From positions 14,682,501 through 14,746,500 of the forward strand of contig NC_088327.1 of NCBI RefSeq assembly GCF_036884655.1: DNA of 64,000 nucleotides. The letters run 5' to 3'. Of the stretch, positions 24,390-37,585 are shown one piece after another (within the stretch, counting starts at the first letter, position 1; every line of letters begins with the position of its first letter). Source of the DNA: Musa acuminata AAA Group (lineage: Eukaryota > Streptophyta > Magnoliopsida > Zingiberales > Musaceae). The translations under genes and the position numbers were made by a program. The notes beneath the pieces are model-generated. The model was not told the DNA's origin and did not search any database. It saw only the letters and a program-made list of their open reading frames with translations.

Positions 24390-26430
24390 GTCTAATCCAT
24401 GCATGGAAGGATTAAGTATTGACTACGTAGATATTATTATTGTTAGTAAAGACAACAGCTATATAGATCAATTGTCTCTTCATTTTAAGGTGTATTAGTC
24501 ATTTGTTTTAGTGTTTTGGACATCTTCTAAGAGACTATGTTTTTTTTTTGTAAGAGTTGGCCGATATTTGTAGAAATCCGAATAATATTCTCTAAGGATT
24601 AGAAATATAAATTTGAAAACGAAAAAAAGTTTATTTTTATAAATATCCTTTATGTCATAAGGTATTGAGGAGGGAGTCATAGAAGAAAAATACTTTCAAT
24701 TCTCTTATAGTTCCTCTATTAGATCTAAGGAGAAATATGAGAGTAAGTATACTTTCCTGTGTCCACGTAAATGTTATGTGGATTTTTTTTAATTATGTTT
24801 ATTGTTGATCTCTAGACTTCTACTTCTCTAATATGTATAAAGTCTGATTATGTATTATTACAGTGGATATGATTTGACTGATGTGTCAGTATCATATGTG
24901 ACTGATACATGTATATTTGTGGTCTTGTTGAAACGTGGTTTTCGTGTAAAAGTAATTAATTGACACGTGTCTAGCGATAAAATGTAATAAATGACTCAAC
25001 ACCCTGGTCAGTTCTAACTAATCGAACAAATTAGTGGAACCACCTGGAGTCAGTAAAGGTCGTTGCGACCAGTTCTTACTAATGAACTATGTAATCCCTC
25101 TTTTAGGCATCCATTATAAAAGGGTACTTTCTTTTATAGTCAGACTTGTCTAATTTAAGTAGTGACCTGGGCATTAGAGTAATATTATGGGGACTACTCT
25201 TGACTAGTTTTGACGCTAGTTTATCATTTCTTAGCTTTTTTTTTATGGGACTTGGACACAAGACTTTTTCTCTTTTATTATTTTCTTGACCTCACCCCTC
25301 TTTTTATCGATAATTACTGACTCCGTAAATATGTGACGATGGGTTTCTTACAACAATTCTAAAAAAGTCACTGGAGGTTGAGTAATAACTTTGTAAAAGA
25401 GGTCGAGTAATAACTTTGTAAAAGAATCTTAAAGGTTAGACACCACCAATGCATTAATAAGAACAGAGAGGGTCGGATTTGTAATTTATTGGAATTTATC
25501 GTTAAACCTTCTTGTATAATTTTTTAGACTCTTTTTCTTCCTAATGTACATCTAGGAGAGGCGTGGTGAGCTTTTTTAGGAGTCTATATCTAATAAAACT
25601 AAGCTCAAACTCTTTTGCTAACTATATGAAGGATGAGATCGACTCCAATGATTATTTTGCAAACCACTCACGTGTTGCTCATCGTGCTGCTCATCTTAAT
25701 GTTATTGGGAAAGTCCGACACATAAAGAGTTATGTATGAAGTGAATACAACTATGTGCTCTAAAGGGTCGGTTTTCCTTTTGTTAACATCTATCATAGGG
25801 AGTCTAAAGCCACGAGGAATTAGTTCTTTATTTATATCTTTCATGAAAGAAGATAAAAAATATGAATATATTTTTAGCAGTTTTCCTTACTTTATTTCTA
25901 TGTTTGCCAATTGCTAGTCCATTTTATGCATGTGGTCTCCTAACCTAGGTTGGAAAGTTAGTTGATTGGCTGATTGACCATTAGCAGATTGGTTTTTGGT
26001 AATGAGATTTGGTTTTGAACTGTCGACAGTAGAGGTGACTTAGGTGGGGCATGAGTCTACACCAAGTGTGACTCAACTATTCAGCTCAAAATAGGTACAA
26101 GTGGTAGAGTAGGGGTAGAAACAAGGGACACAAATATAGGTAGAGTTTAATGAGCTAATTGGGTAATCTAAGGAAGGTATAGAGCGATGATTTAGATTAT
26201 CCATGTTAGTACTTGCATTTATTGAAGTAGTGTGAAAAATTTCTATAAGGATAGATATTATTACGATAGGAGGTGATTGGGTGAATGTCACATCTTGAAA
26301 AAGTCATAAAAAAAGATTGGGGTCTTAAATATGGAGATGGTTTTGTTTGATTGGGGCTCCCGTCGAACCCTGATTTGGGATCACCAAAATAAGAGGATTT
26401 GAACCGAGAGTGCTAAAAGCTATCGGTATT
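24390..26430. other. HKT copy 1 3' flank and decayed sequence, no gene
   Basis: No intact coding region. A short direct repeat (GGTCGAGTAATAACTTTGTA and variant) occurs near 25377 and 25402. The right half probably grades into decayed Gypsy gag sequence, but I can place domains only from about 26430 onward. Confidence 0.5.
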
Positions 26431-27325
26431 CTTAGGAGTCCATTCTCCTAAATCTATATGAATACTTTATTGTAGGAAGTATTGAGTGGTATTAATTCTT
26501 ATCGAGAAGGATGGATACGACCAAATATTATCGCTTCCACTACGAACATGGATATGATACAAAAAAATTGTTATGCTTGAGCAAATTAAATATTTGGTTT
26601 GAAAGGGACACCTCACATTCGAGAACCCTTACCAAAACCTTGAGGTCCAATTAAACAACAAATAGACATGATCATCGACGGACTAGCGATTGGAGGTAAC
26701 AGCTCCTCTACTCGAAAGATGTATACAAGAAAATCATAGTTAAAAATGTTCTACCTAAATGGAGACTAACTCATTATATTCATAGAAGAAGAGGCTAAGT
26801 ACCTAGATCCAGAGTACGACGATGAGTTAGTAGTATCCCTCGGGATCACAAAAACATGGGTTAAAAGGATTTTGATTGATAGAGAGGGTTCTATAGATAT
26901 ATTGTACTATGATACCTTTCAAAAAATTGGCTTGTCGACCAAAGAACTTCAATCCATCTCCTCGTCACTTCTTAGCTTCACAAGAAAGTTGATCACCCTG
27001 ATAGGATCCGTCAATATCTATGTAACATTCGGAAGTGAGGATTGCACAAAGATAGTAAAAAACTAAATTTATAGTAGTTGATATTCACTCAGCTTATAAT
27101 GCTATCATCAGGCGATCAACTCTTAATCGAATACGAGTAGTAGTGTCGACCTGTTACATGACACTCAAGTTCCTGACTAGTTCAAGAGTATGGGAGATCA
27201 AAAGCGACTCCGAAGAATCCATACAATACTGCCTACATCAGTCACCCTTCCTAAAAAAGGAGCATTCTCAATCCAACAAATGGATCTACGAGATCCCTCA
27301 CCATTAACCCTATACCTTGTGGTAG
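26430..27325 (+). pseudogene. Decayed Gypsy gag C-terminus and protease
   Basis: Translation shows KYYRFHYEHGYDT (a degraded gag zinc-knuckle neighbourhood near 26530), then a retropepsin-like stretch with RILIDREGSIDILYYDTF (the normal D-T/S-G has become D-R-E-G), and later IHSAYNAIIRRSTLNRIRVV, typical of the protease end in plant Gypsy elements. Stops and frame changes break it. The longest surviving piece is 26872-27066. It is cut on the right by a Gypsy-type LTR. Confidence 0.7.
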
Positions 27326-28357
27326 AAGATGCTAGTCATAGGTGTCCTGCAAGCCAATCACGTGAGTGATAGTATGTATGACATGATATGCATTCTTTTT
27401 TCTTATTATATTATTTGATATTTTATCGCTTTATATTGCTTGTTGCGTATATGTGTATATATATTATGATGTCCATGAACCTATGCAATGGGAATTGGAT
27501 CGTAACGAGATCATGATAAGGAGACCGATTCACCTTTAAACATAGACTATAAATAATCATGGTCATAGTTTACTCGAGAGGGACATCGAGATAACCAGAT
27601 AGACTGGTGTGCTATATACCTGTCCATATAATAGAGGCAACTGGTCGAATAGCTGCTTGTGTGAGGACGCTAGGGCTACAGTTCATGTACTCATTAGAGA
27701 ATGAGTTCATTGATTGATCCGCTCACGAAATGTTGGATGGTTAATGATACCTCATTGTTAAACAATGATTTTGTTGTCCCAATGGTGTACCTGGTCCTTA
27801 GACTTGAGACATCAAGGATGTTCTGTATGAGTACTCCACTCTTTGATACCAGACTTATAAGCATTGAATTTTTAAATCTAGTACAACCGATCATCGGGAG
27901 TGGTAACCAATCTTACGAGGACTATTGAGTATCGATAGAGAATAATCTACTCTCGATATCATGAGAGGAATATCTCATATATTCTTGCTTAGAAAAATCC
28001 CTGGCCAGGGTTATTCGGATTGAGAGAGAAAGAGTTCTATGAGAGAATTTGATTAGAGCGAGACTCGAGTAGAGACTGTATGGGCCTGATAGTACCATGC
28101 CTGATATATGGTCTCTGGGGTATTAGATGAATGAGGGACTATATATACATGGTAATTGAGGATAGATAGGTCAAATGAATTAGATTTTCCTATATCGTCT
28201 ATGGATTACGGCGTAGTGGCCTAGTATGTCTATAGTCGATGAGTCAAGTGAATTGTCATGGAGATAATAATTCATTAAGCTATAAGGAGTTTTGACAAGT
28301 ATGACTCATGACCAACTCGATATTAGGCCTAGAGGGTCACACATATATGGTAGGCGT

Positions 28358-29705
28358 TGTTAGGATCAAGAGCACCAATGGGGGGGGGGTGGGGGTGGGG
28401 TGAATTAGTGCAGCGAAAAACTTTCGTTGGTTCAAAAAGACTTCATACGAAAACCATTTCGAAAAGATCTTTAACTTGAGTGCAAACAGAAGTATAGTTG
28501 ATGTAAAGCAACGAAGGTAATTTGCAGTTAAGATAAAGAGTAGAATGTAAATGCAAACCAAGATTTAGAGTGGTTCGGTCAATCTTGACTTACATCCACT
28601 TTTGGCTTCCTCCTCCGACGAGGTCACCGACGTCCACTAGAGGCCTTCTTTCAATAGGGGAAGGCCAACTACCCTTTTACAGCTTTTCTTATTTTGACGG
28701 GCTTAGGAGACAACCCTTACAAGTTTTCACTCCTCTCTTGAATGATCAAGACTTAGAAAGAAAAGAGGGAGAGGAACTCTAGCCTTTTACAATACTTTTA
28801 AGCCTTCAAATACTCAGAATAAAAGCAAGCTTTCAGTTTTCTTTCATGTAGGAAAGGGTGGGGTTTATATAGGCCCCAATCAGTTTGAATTTGGAGCTCA
28901 AAAGTGTCAATTCCTAGATTTTCAGGGTCCTGGTGGTACCACCGCCATAACTAGGCGGTACTACCGCCTGTCATCTGTCACTAAGCGGTACTACCACTCA
29001 GTCTGGGCGGTACTACCGCTTGATATTGCTCGGAGACCGAGCTCAGGCGGTACCATCGCTAGACAGGGGTGGTACCATCATTGGCAGTAATAACTGCCGA
29101 CGGTACCATCACCTGATAGGGGCGGTACTATCGCCTAAAACTCTTGGGAGACCGAGTCTCCTGGGCGGTGCCACCGCCAGCCAGGAATTCTGGGTCTAAA
29201 TGGGTTGATCCATTTGGCCCAATTTGGGTTTGCCAAGGGCCCGGTTGGCCCCAGATTAAGTTAATGAGATCACCTTCCAATCCTAACTTAATCTACATGC
29301 TAACTACGATAATTAAGACATCAATACTGCAGATCATGTTTCAGTGTGTCAATCGCTTCTTCTAGCGAGCTTCCGATGAACTTCCGACGAACATCCGACG
29401 AACCCTCGGCGATGCTCCAGCAGACTCCCGACAAACTACTGGACTTACGACGATCCTCTTGGTGAGTTCTGACAAGCTTCTTTGGCAAGCTCCTGGACTT
29501 CTCGGATTATTCCCTTAGAACCTCCGACGATCGTCCAGACTTTCGATGAACTCTCGAACCCCCAATGTGATCTTGGTCTTGACTCCGGCTTAACACCTGC
29601 TGCATGTCTTACTGCAATTGTAGTTAATCCTGCACACTTATCTCAATATACGGATTAGATAACCAAATGACAATTGACTTCATCATCAAAATATGAGATT
29701 CAATA
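28358..29705 (-). repeat. 3' LTR of Copia A
   Basis: Starts TGTTAGGATCAAG on the plus strand and ends GAGATTCAATA, where the other LTR has GAGATTCAACA. Contains a G-rich tract at 28381-28400, a conserved GTGGTTCGGTCAATCTTGA block, and a cluster of GCGGTA(C/T)(C/T)ACCGC-like motifs at 28930-29180. By eye it differs from the 5' LTR by roughly 8-10%, but I did not align the full length. Confidence 0.9.
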
Positions 29706-31009
29706 ATTTCCCCCTTTTTGATGATGATAATCAATTGATGATGGAGTTAACCTTAACTCCCCCTATATATATGCCATACTTGAGATAAGTCATTCTTGAA
29801 TTCAAAGCTTTTGAATTCAAGAGGCATATTGATAAGTTAAGTTCATTTAAACTTATCAATACCCCCATCATGATTCCTATCATGATGTATCTTTCTGAAA
29901 ATGATGTCAAGGCTTGACATCCATTTTCAAGTCTTATATTTCATATGTGAAAGATAACAATCGTAGCAATTCATCATATGGTAAAATATCAATTTGTAAA
30001 ATTACGATGTAAGCTCTAGATATCTTAACATGATGTAAATATGGCAATCATAGCAATTCATCATATGGCAAGATATCAACATTGTAAAATTGCAATGTAA
30101 GCTCTAGATATCTTATCATTAATGTAAATATGGCAATCATAGTAATTCATTCTATCATCAATTTACCACATATTTCTCTCCCTTTGTCATCAACAAAAAG
30201 GAGAACGATTCAAGAGTATTTCAAGCATAGTAATAAGTGTGGTAAAGATTCATGTTATTTTTTAACTATAAGATACCATTCATATAAATTATTTTTCAAG
30301 CAATCATGACATGGTATCATTCAAAAGTCCATTAAAGAGATAGCGTTCATTACTTCTTCCTTATTTGTCATTAACGTTTTGCATGAAGGAGAAAAGCCAT
30401 TGTGAACTAACTTTGAATGAAGTTAAAAATGATAAGAGATTAAATCATGCTTCATTTTTACAAGAATCAAGATATACATGTGAAATTAAATTATTGTAAG
30501 TGTTCATTAAAAAAAAGTCTTCCTTCATCAAGAAGGAATTCATTTCATTAAATCAATTTTCACAAGGTAAATCCATGAGAGATGCATTTGTTAATCAATT
30601 CCATATGTCAAAAATCATGAAGCATTGATATGAAATAAACTTGATATGACATAGGCTCATGAAAGCTCCATTCAAGAAATACATTTAATCTAGAAGAGAA
30701 ATACAAAATCATGCATTGTTAGGATCAAGAAAGTCCGAAAATGAAGTTTAACAAATTCATGTATTCGGACAAAGTTTTGCCATAGCTTTTCAAACACAAT
30801 CATGAAGGTAAAACATGCTTATCATCATAGAAATCAAGACACATAATTTCCAACATGTTATTGAAGCATATAGTCATGTAAAATTCATATCATAAGATTT
30901 TCAATATTAAGTGATTGATCATAGAATCAAGAAAGTCCAAAAAACCAATTTAATAAGTTCATGCATTCAGACAAATCAACATTCCTAATTCTCTTCTAAT
31001 GAAATCAAA

Positions 31010-32388
31010 TTATTCTTCACTTAAAGGCTTTGTAAAAATATCAGCTAGTTGATGTTTAGTATCAATGAACTCTATAATTACATCATGATTAGTGATATAA
31101 TCTCGTATAAAGTGATGTATAATATCAATATGCTTTGTTCTTGAGTGTTGAATGAGATTTTTTGTTAAGCATGTTGCACTTGTGTTATCACATTTAATGA
31201 AAATATTTTTAAGATAAACTTTATAATCTTCTAAGGTGTTTTTCATCCACACAACTTGTGCACAACATGCACTAGTTACAATATATTCAGCTTCGGTTGT
31301 TGATAATACAATCGAGTTTTGTTTCTTAGATGACTAGGAAACAAGGGAATATCCTAAAAATTGACATGTTCTATCTAGTCTACGCCTAGCAAAATCCGCA
31401 TCAGCATAAGCAATTAGCTCAAAATTCTCAGATTTTGGATACCATAATCCTAGATTTGTGGTACCTTTAAGATATCTAAGTATTCTTTTAACTGCTTTGA
31501 GATGAGATATCTTAGGATTCGATTGAAACCTAGCATAAAGTCCTACACAGAACATGATATCTGGTCTAGTTGTAGTGAGGTAAAGTAAACTTCCTATCAT
31601 ACCCCTATAAGTTTTTTGATCAAAACTTTTTTTACTTTCATCAATTTCTAACTTAGTGGAGGTACTCATAGGAGTGTTGATAGCTTTTGAGCTATCCATA
31701 TTAAATCATTTTAGCAAATCTAAAGCGTATTTAGTTTGACTAATAAAGATGTCATTGCTTAGTTGCTTAATTTGTAAGCCTAAAAAGAAGGTTACTTCTC
31801 CCATCAAACTCATTTCAAATTTAAGGCTTATAGTTTTAGCAAAAGATTCACAAAGAGATTCGTTTGCAGAACCGAAGATAATATCATCAACATAAATCTG
31901 AGCAATGAGAAAATTATTTTCAAAATTTTTGATAAACAATGTAGTATCGACCTTGCCTTTAGAGAAATTACTTTCAATAAAAAAAGAGCTAAGCCTTTCA
32001 TACTAAGCCCTTGGGGCTTGTTTTAAACTATAGAGAGCTTTAGTTAATTTAAACACATGATTAGGAGGCTATTATTTTTAAATCTGGGAGGTTGTTCAAC
32101 ATAAACTGCTTCGGAAATAAAGCCATTAAGAAAAGTGCTTTTAACATCCATTTGAAACAACTTAAAATTATTACTACTAGCATAGGCAAGGAGCATCCTT
32201 ATGGCATCTAATCGAGCCATCGGAACGAAGGTTTCTTCGTAATCGATACCTTCTTCTTGGTTAAAACCTTTGGCCACTAATCTAGCCTTGTTTCTAACTA
32301 TGATGTCAGATTCATCTTGCTTGTTTTTAAAGATCAATTTAGTACCAATAACTAAATGGTCATTTGGCCTAGGAACAAGCTTCCACAC
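31010..32388 (-). pseudogene. Copia A reverse transcriptase and RNase H (broken)
   Basis: In order on the minus strand: RT start at 32388-32044 (WKLVPRP, then RLVAKGFNQEEGIDYEETF and QMDVKSTFLNG), then a frameshift, the catalytic YVDDIIFG in 31939-31706, then RNase H pieces in 31699-31334 (MIGSLLYLTTTRPDIMF, YADADFA) and 31252-31010 (CDNTSA, KHIDIIHHFIR). The core motifs survive but at least three frame breaks separate them. Confidence 0.9.
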
Positions 32389-32701
32389 CTCATTTCTCTC
32401 AAATTGATTTAACTCATCTTGTATTGTGATAATCTATGAATCATATTTCATAGCTTGATCAATACATTTAGGTTCAATTTGGGAGAGAAAAGCGACGTTT
32501 GTACAAATTTTTTTTAAGAGAAGAACGTGTTTGAACCCCCTTAGATGTGTCTCCTATGATTAGCTCCTTAGGATAAGCATCTACATACTTCCAATCCTTG
32601 GGTAAGGATGTTTCGGAAGTGGATGCATCCAAGTTGCTAGTTGGAGAAGAGATTTCATTTAAATTCAAGGAATCAAAATTAACATCATCATCAAAATCAT
32701 T

Positions 32702-33964
32702 TTACTTGATTTCGAAAATCTCATTGAAAATAATATAAACGGATTCTTCTATAATTAAGGTTTTTTTATTGAAGATACAAAATGCTTTAGAAATCGAGGA
32801 ATAACCAAGAAAAAATTCTTCATCGGATTTAGCATCAAATTTTCCTAAGGCGTCTTTTTCATTCAATAAAAAACACTTATACCCAAAAACTTTAAAATAT
32901 GAAACATTGGGTTTTTTGTTGCTCCACAACTCATAAGGGACTTTGGTGAGTAAGGGTCTTACTAGAATTCTATTCATAACATAGCATGTCGTGTTTACAA
33001 CTTCGGCCCAAAAATATTTGGGTAGACTATATTCATTTAACATGGTTCTTATCATTTCTTGTAAATTTCTATTCTTTCTTTCTACTACTCCATTTTGTTG
33101 AGGATTTCTTGGAGCAGAGAAGTTGGGGTTGTATCCATTAGATTCACAAAATTCTTGGAAATCACGGTTTTGAAATTCACCACCATGATCACTTCGAATT
33201 GATGAAATCATAAAACCCTTTTCATTTTGAACAAGTTTACAAAACTTGGTGAAATATCTAAAGCATTCACTTTTGTGTTTCAAGAAATAAGTCCATATGT
33301 ATCTACTATAATCATCTACAATAACAAAAGCGTATTTGCTACCTCTTAGGCTTGATGTAGAGATTGGTCCGAATAAGTCCATATGGATCAATTGCAAAGG
33401 TCTAGAGGTGCTTATTTGATTCTTAGATTTGAAACTACCATTTATTTGTTTTCCTAATTGACAAGTATCACAAATATTATCTTTGATGAACTTGATATAA
33501 GGAATTCCTCTTACATGTTCTTTGGATGAAATTTGGGTGATTAGTTTCATGCTAGCATGACCTAATCTTCTATGCCAAAGCCAAGCATCGTCATTCAAAA
33601 CTGAGAAACACATTTCATTACAAAGATCATTGATGTCAATGGTGTATACGTTATTTTGTTTTAATACAATCATAGATGTGTTTTTGTGTGGTTTTTCAAT
33701 GGTGCAAGCATTAGATTTAAATTTGACAATATATCCTTTATCACACAATTGACTAATGCTCAAGATGTTATGTTTTAAACCATCACCTAACAAAATATCT
33801 TCAATAAAGAAGTTGGATTTGTTACCTATAGTTCCTTTGCCAATGATTTTACCCTTGTTGTTGTCTCCGAAGGTGACATAGCTTTCGTCTATGCTAGTGA
33901 GCTTAAAGAATTGAGATGGATCTCCGATCATATGCCTTGAGCATCCACTATCAAGGTACGATCT
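32702..33964 (-). pseudogene. Copia A protease end and integrase
   Basis: An open frame of 409 residues from the ATG at 33931. In-frame codons just upstream give YLDSGCSRHM, the retropepsin D-S-G, before an in-frame TAA. The integrase zinc-binding HHCC is at His120 (WLWHRRLGH), His125, Cys154 and Cys157. The catalytic triad D,D,E is at Asp185 (MDLFGP), Asp248 (RSDHGGEF) and Glu284 (GVVERKNR), all present. The integrase core thus looks chemically complete although the polyprotein is broken around it. Confidence 0.92.
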
Positions 33965-33994
33965 CTTGCTCCTAGCTTATGGTGATATATGTTT

Positions 33995-35577
33995 CTACAA
34001 AAAAGGATAATTTTTAGGTACCCATTTAATCTTGGGTGCCTCAAAAACCGATCTAAATTGTTTGTCATATTGCATGGAATTTATTACGGTTCCTTTAGGA
34101 ACCCAAATCAATTTGTTAGGACTAATCTTCTTGAATGGACAATGATAAGTTCTATGTCCATGTTTGCAATAAAAGTTGCACTTGTTTTGATATGAAACAT
34201 GTAAGATAGGGCCTTTAATGAAAGTGGTTGGATTTTGGTGAGAGCTTCTCACAAATCCGATTCTACTTCTTTTAGGAATGTGACCCTTATCGGTAAGGAT
34301 CATGTTCAAGGACTTGCTATCAACCTCGAATTTCTTCAAGGTGTCCTTGAGTAGCAAGTTCTCCTTTTGGAGTACTTCTAAGTCACGACATTTCGTACAT
34401 GGAACTAAACTATCATTATGTTTAATTTTTAATTTATCAAAATTACTAACAAGAATATCATGCTCCTTTTTAAATAATTTATATTTTCTACTAATTGTTT
34501 TGCATTCATCAAATAAATCATAGAAAGCATTTAACAATTCATCAAATGATAAATCTGCATCAATTAAATTTGATACCTCCTCTCCAATGGCCATGAGTGC
34601 ATAATGAGCAACTTGCTTGGTGTTGGACTCTTCTTCTTCGGGTGCGCTTGAGTCGTCCTACGTTGCTTTGAGCGCCTTCTTCTTTGGTATTCTCTTCTTG
34701 GCTTGGGGACAATCACTTTTATAATGTCCTAGCTTCTTGCATTCGTAGCAAATAATTTGGTCCTTTTTGGGTTCAAATTTATTTTTAGTGTTATTTTTAA
34801 ATTTATTTCTTTTAATGAATTTTTTAAATTTCCTTGTTAGAAGTGCAAGTTATCGTCAAAGTCCTCATCACTTAGTTTTCTCTCAAGTGGTATTCTTTTA
34901 TTCTAAGTGTCATATCCTTTCTATTCTTTGGAAGGGTGTCCTCATGCTCTTCATGAGCTTTGCAAGTCATTTCGTAGGTCATTAATGACCAGATTAATTC
35001 TTTAAGAGGGAAGTTGTTTAAATCTTTAGCCTATTAAATAGCAGTGACTTTAGGGTCCTAACTCTTTGGAAGGGATCTTAGAATTTTATTAACGCGCTCG
35101 AAATTTGAAAAACTTTTACCGAGTCCTTTTAGACTATTGACGATATCCGTGAAATGGGTGTACATGTCACCTATGGTCTCGCTCGGTTTCATTCGAAAAA
35201 GTTCATAAGAATGTACTAAAAGATTGATTTTTTACTCTTTCACTCTACTGGTGCCTTCGTGAGTCACTTCGAGTGTATGCCAAATATCAAATGCAGTTTC
35301 ACAAATTGAAACACGATTGAACTTGTTTTTATCAAGTGCACAAAATAAGACATTCACAGCCTTTGCATTTAGAGCGAAAGTCTTCTTCTCCAATTCATTC
35401 CAATTGATATTTTGGAAGAGAAGACTTTAAAAATCCATTTTTAACAATATTCCAAAGTTCAAAATCTATGGAAATAAGGAAGATCCTCATTCGGGTCTTC
35501 CAATAGGTGTAGTCTGTCCCATTGAACATGGGTGGACGTGTACTAGAGTGACTCTCTTGGTTTCCGACATATGCCAT
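33995..35577 (-). pseudogene. Copia A gag region (broken)
   Basis: The N-terminal gag piece is at 35577-35395 (RPPMFNGTDYTYWKTRMRIF). A zinc-knuckle motif of the CX2CX4HX4C type shows near 34730-34760 (minus strand), and a second one (CNFYCKHGHRTYHC) lies in the frame 34594-33995. The region between is interrupted by stops and shifts. Confidence 0.8.
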
Positions 35578-35626
35578 CCCTCTTGGGTTTTAATCCAACT
35601 GAGAGTGAACCCACTTTGATACCAAT

Positions 35627-36956
35627 TGTTAGGATCAAGCGCACTAAGAGGGGGGGGGTGAGTTAGTGCAGTGGAAAACTTTCATCGGTTCAAAAAGACT
35701 TCGTACGAAATCCGTTTCGGAAAGATCTTTAACTTGAGAGCAAACGGAAGTATAGTTGATGCAAAGCAATAGAGGCAATTTGCAGTTAAGATAAAGAGCA
35801 GAATGTAAATGCAAACCAAGATTTAGAGTGGTTCGGTCAATCTTGACCTACATCCACTTTTGGCTTCCTCCTCCGACGAGATCACCGACATCCACTAGAG
35901 GCCTTTCTTCAATAGGTGAAGGCCAACTACCCTTTTACATCTTTTCTCCATTTGACGGGCTTATGAGACAACCCTTACAAGTTTTCACTCCTCTCTTGAA
36001 TGATCAAGACTTAGAAAGAAAAGAGGGAGAGGAACTCTAGCCTTTTATAATACTTATAAGCTCTCAAATACTCAGAATAAAAGTAAGCTTTCGGTTTCCT
36101 TTTATGCAGGAAAGGGTGGGGTTTGTTTATATAGGCCCCAATCAGTTTGAATTCGGAGCTAAAAAATGTCCATTCCCGGATTTTCGGGGTCCTGGCGGTA
36201 CCACTGCCATAACTAGGTGGTATTATCGCTTGTTATCTGTCACTGAGCGATACTACCGCTCAATCTGGGTGGTACTACCGCCTGACATTGCTTGGAGACC
36301 GAGGTCAAGCGGTATCACCGCTTGACAAGGGTGGTACCATCGTTGGCAGTAATAACTATCGGTGGTACCACCACCTGACAGGGGCGGTACTACCGCCTAA
36401 AACTCCTAGGAGACCGAGTCTCCTGGGCGGTGCCACCGTCGGCCAAGAATTCTGGGTTCGAATGGGCTGATCCATTCAGCCCAATTTGGGTCTGCCAAGG
36501 GCCCAATTGGCCCCAGATTAAGTTAATGGGATCACCTCCCAATCCTGACTTTATATACATGCTAACTATGAAAATTAAGACATCAATACTATAGATCATG
36601 TTCTGGTGCATCAATCGCTTCTTCCGGCGAACTTCCGGCGAACATCCGACGAACCCTCGACGATGCTCCGATAGACTCCCGGCAAACTCCTGGACTTGCA
36701 ACGATCCTCTTGGCGAGTTCCGACGAGCTTCTTTGGCAAGCTCTTGGACTTCTCGGATTGTTCCCTCAGAACCTCCGATGACCGTCCGGACTTCCGACGA
36801 ATTCTCGAACCCCCAACGTGATGTTGGTCTTGACTCCGACTTAACAGATGCTACATGTCTTACTGTCATCGTAATTAATCCTGCACACTTATCTCAACAT
36901 ACAGATTAGATAACCAAATTACAATTGACTTCATCATCAAAATCCGAGATTCAACA
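35627..36956 (-). repeat. 5' LTR of Copia A
   Basis: Starts TGTTAGGATCAAGCGC on the plus strand and ends GAGATTCAACA, followed by the target duplication GGCGT. A poly-G run lies at about 35651-35658. The GCGGTA(C/T)(C/T)ACCGC-like cluster is at 36195-36440. Confidence 0.9.
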
Positions 36957-37585
36957 GGCGTTGCTATAAGTAGAGGTTTGGATATGAGATATCAGTTGGA
37001 GCCCCTATCATATTGGATATCCAATAAGCCCCTAAATTATTGGATTCTATAAATGAGATCCAATAAGAGTCAATGAGAGATTATTGGATAGAGATCCACT
37101 AATCTAAGAGGCTTTGGTAGTTTGATAAAGATCCAATACCCAATAGGACTAGGATCCATTAGGGGACCTCTATAAATAGGAGGGAACCAAAGGCCCATAG
37201 GCTAGAGGTTTTCTTAGTTGTCTCTTCCTATTCTCTTCTCCCCTTCTCCTCCTTATATAGCAAATGTGGAGTTTTGGAAAGCGATTTGAGGAGCGTCATC
37301 GCAGCCTTGCTATGTGGATTACCGCTAGAGAGGAGGATGCTTGACCTCTTTTATCCTCTTCTACAAATTTGTAGGGATTCAGAGATATATGATCTCCCTA
37401 TGTAAAATACAACTATTTCACACGTGGATTTAAGTTTTGCGGATTTTTGTGCATCAATCTTCATACGACAACGAACACCTTTTAGGAAATTTAGAGTTTT
37501 TGGTTTCTGTTCTTCCGCTATGTATATGATGTTACTCTTAGATTTCCCTACAGTGGAATCAAAGCCAGATTGTTTGTGCAAAAGA

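Larger units (their letters stand above)
28353..36961 (-). mobile_element. SIRE-like Copia retrotransposon A with both LTRs and 5-bp target duplication
   Basis: The element spans 28358-36956 (8599 bp), flanked by GGCGT at 28353-28357 and 36957-36961. The LTRs are 28358-29705 (3' LTR) and 35627-36956 (5' LTR). The 5' LTR ends on the minus strand in CCTAACA and is followed by TTGGTATCAAAGTGG, a Met-tRNA primer site. A polypurine tract (AAAAAGGGGGAAA on the minus strand, about 29708-29721) precedes the 3' LTR. Domain order gag, protease, integrase, reverse transcriptase, RNase H (protease-INT-RT) makes it Ty1/Copia. LTR length and gag style fit the SIRE/Maximus lineage. Several stops and frameshifts show it is no longer autonomous. 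Confidence 0.9.
27330..37552 (+). mobile_element. Gypsy-type LTR (G1), split by a nested Copia element
   Basis: The LTR is 27330-28357 plus 36962-37552 (about 1.62 kb without the insert). It starts TGCTAGTCATAGGTG and ends TTCCCTACA, followed at 37553 by GTGGAATCAAAGCCAG, close to the initiator-Met tRNA primer site TGGTATCAGAGCCA. It is therefore a 5' LTR with primer site, plus strand. The family recurs inverted at 46556-48238, truncated at about 49650-50403 and inverted at about 61989-62233. Its internal region is lost: a second Copia-like element begins only 33 bp after the LTR. Confidence 0.7.

Noticed and set aside
36390..36909. Long frames on both strands within the Copia A LTR
   Set aside because: They arise from GC-rich repeated LTR units (GACGAACTTCCG and GCGGTACCACCGC types). 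Equivalent frames are not conserved between LTR copies.
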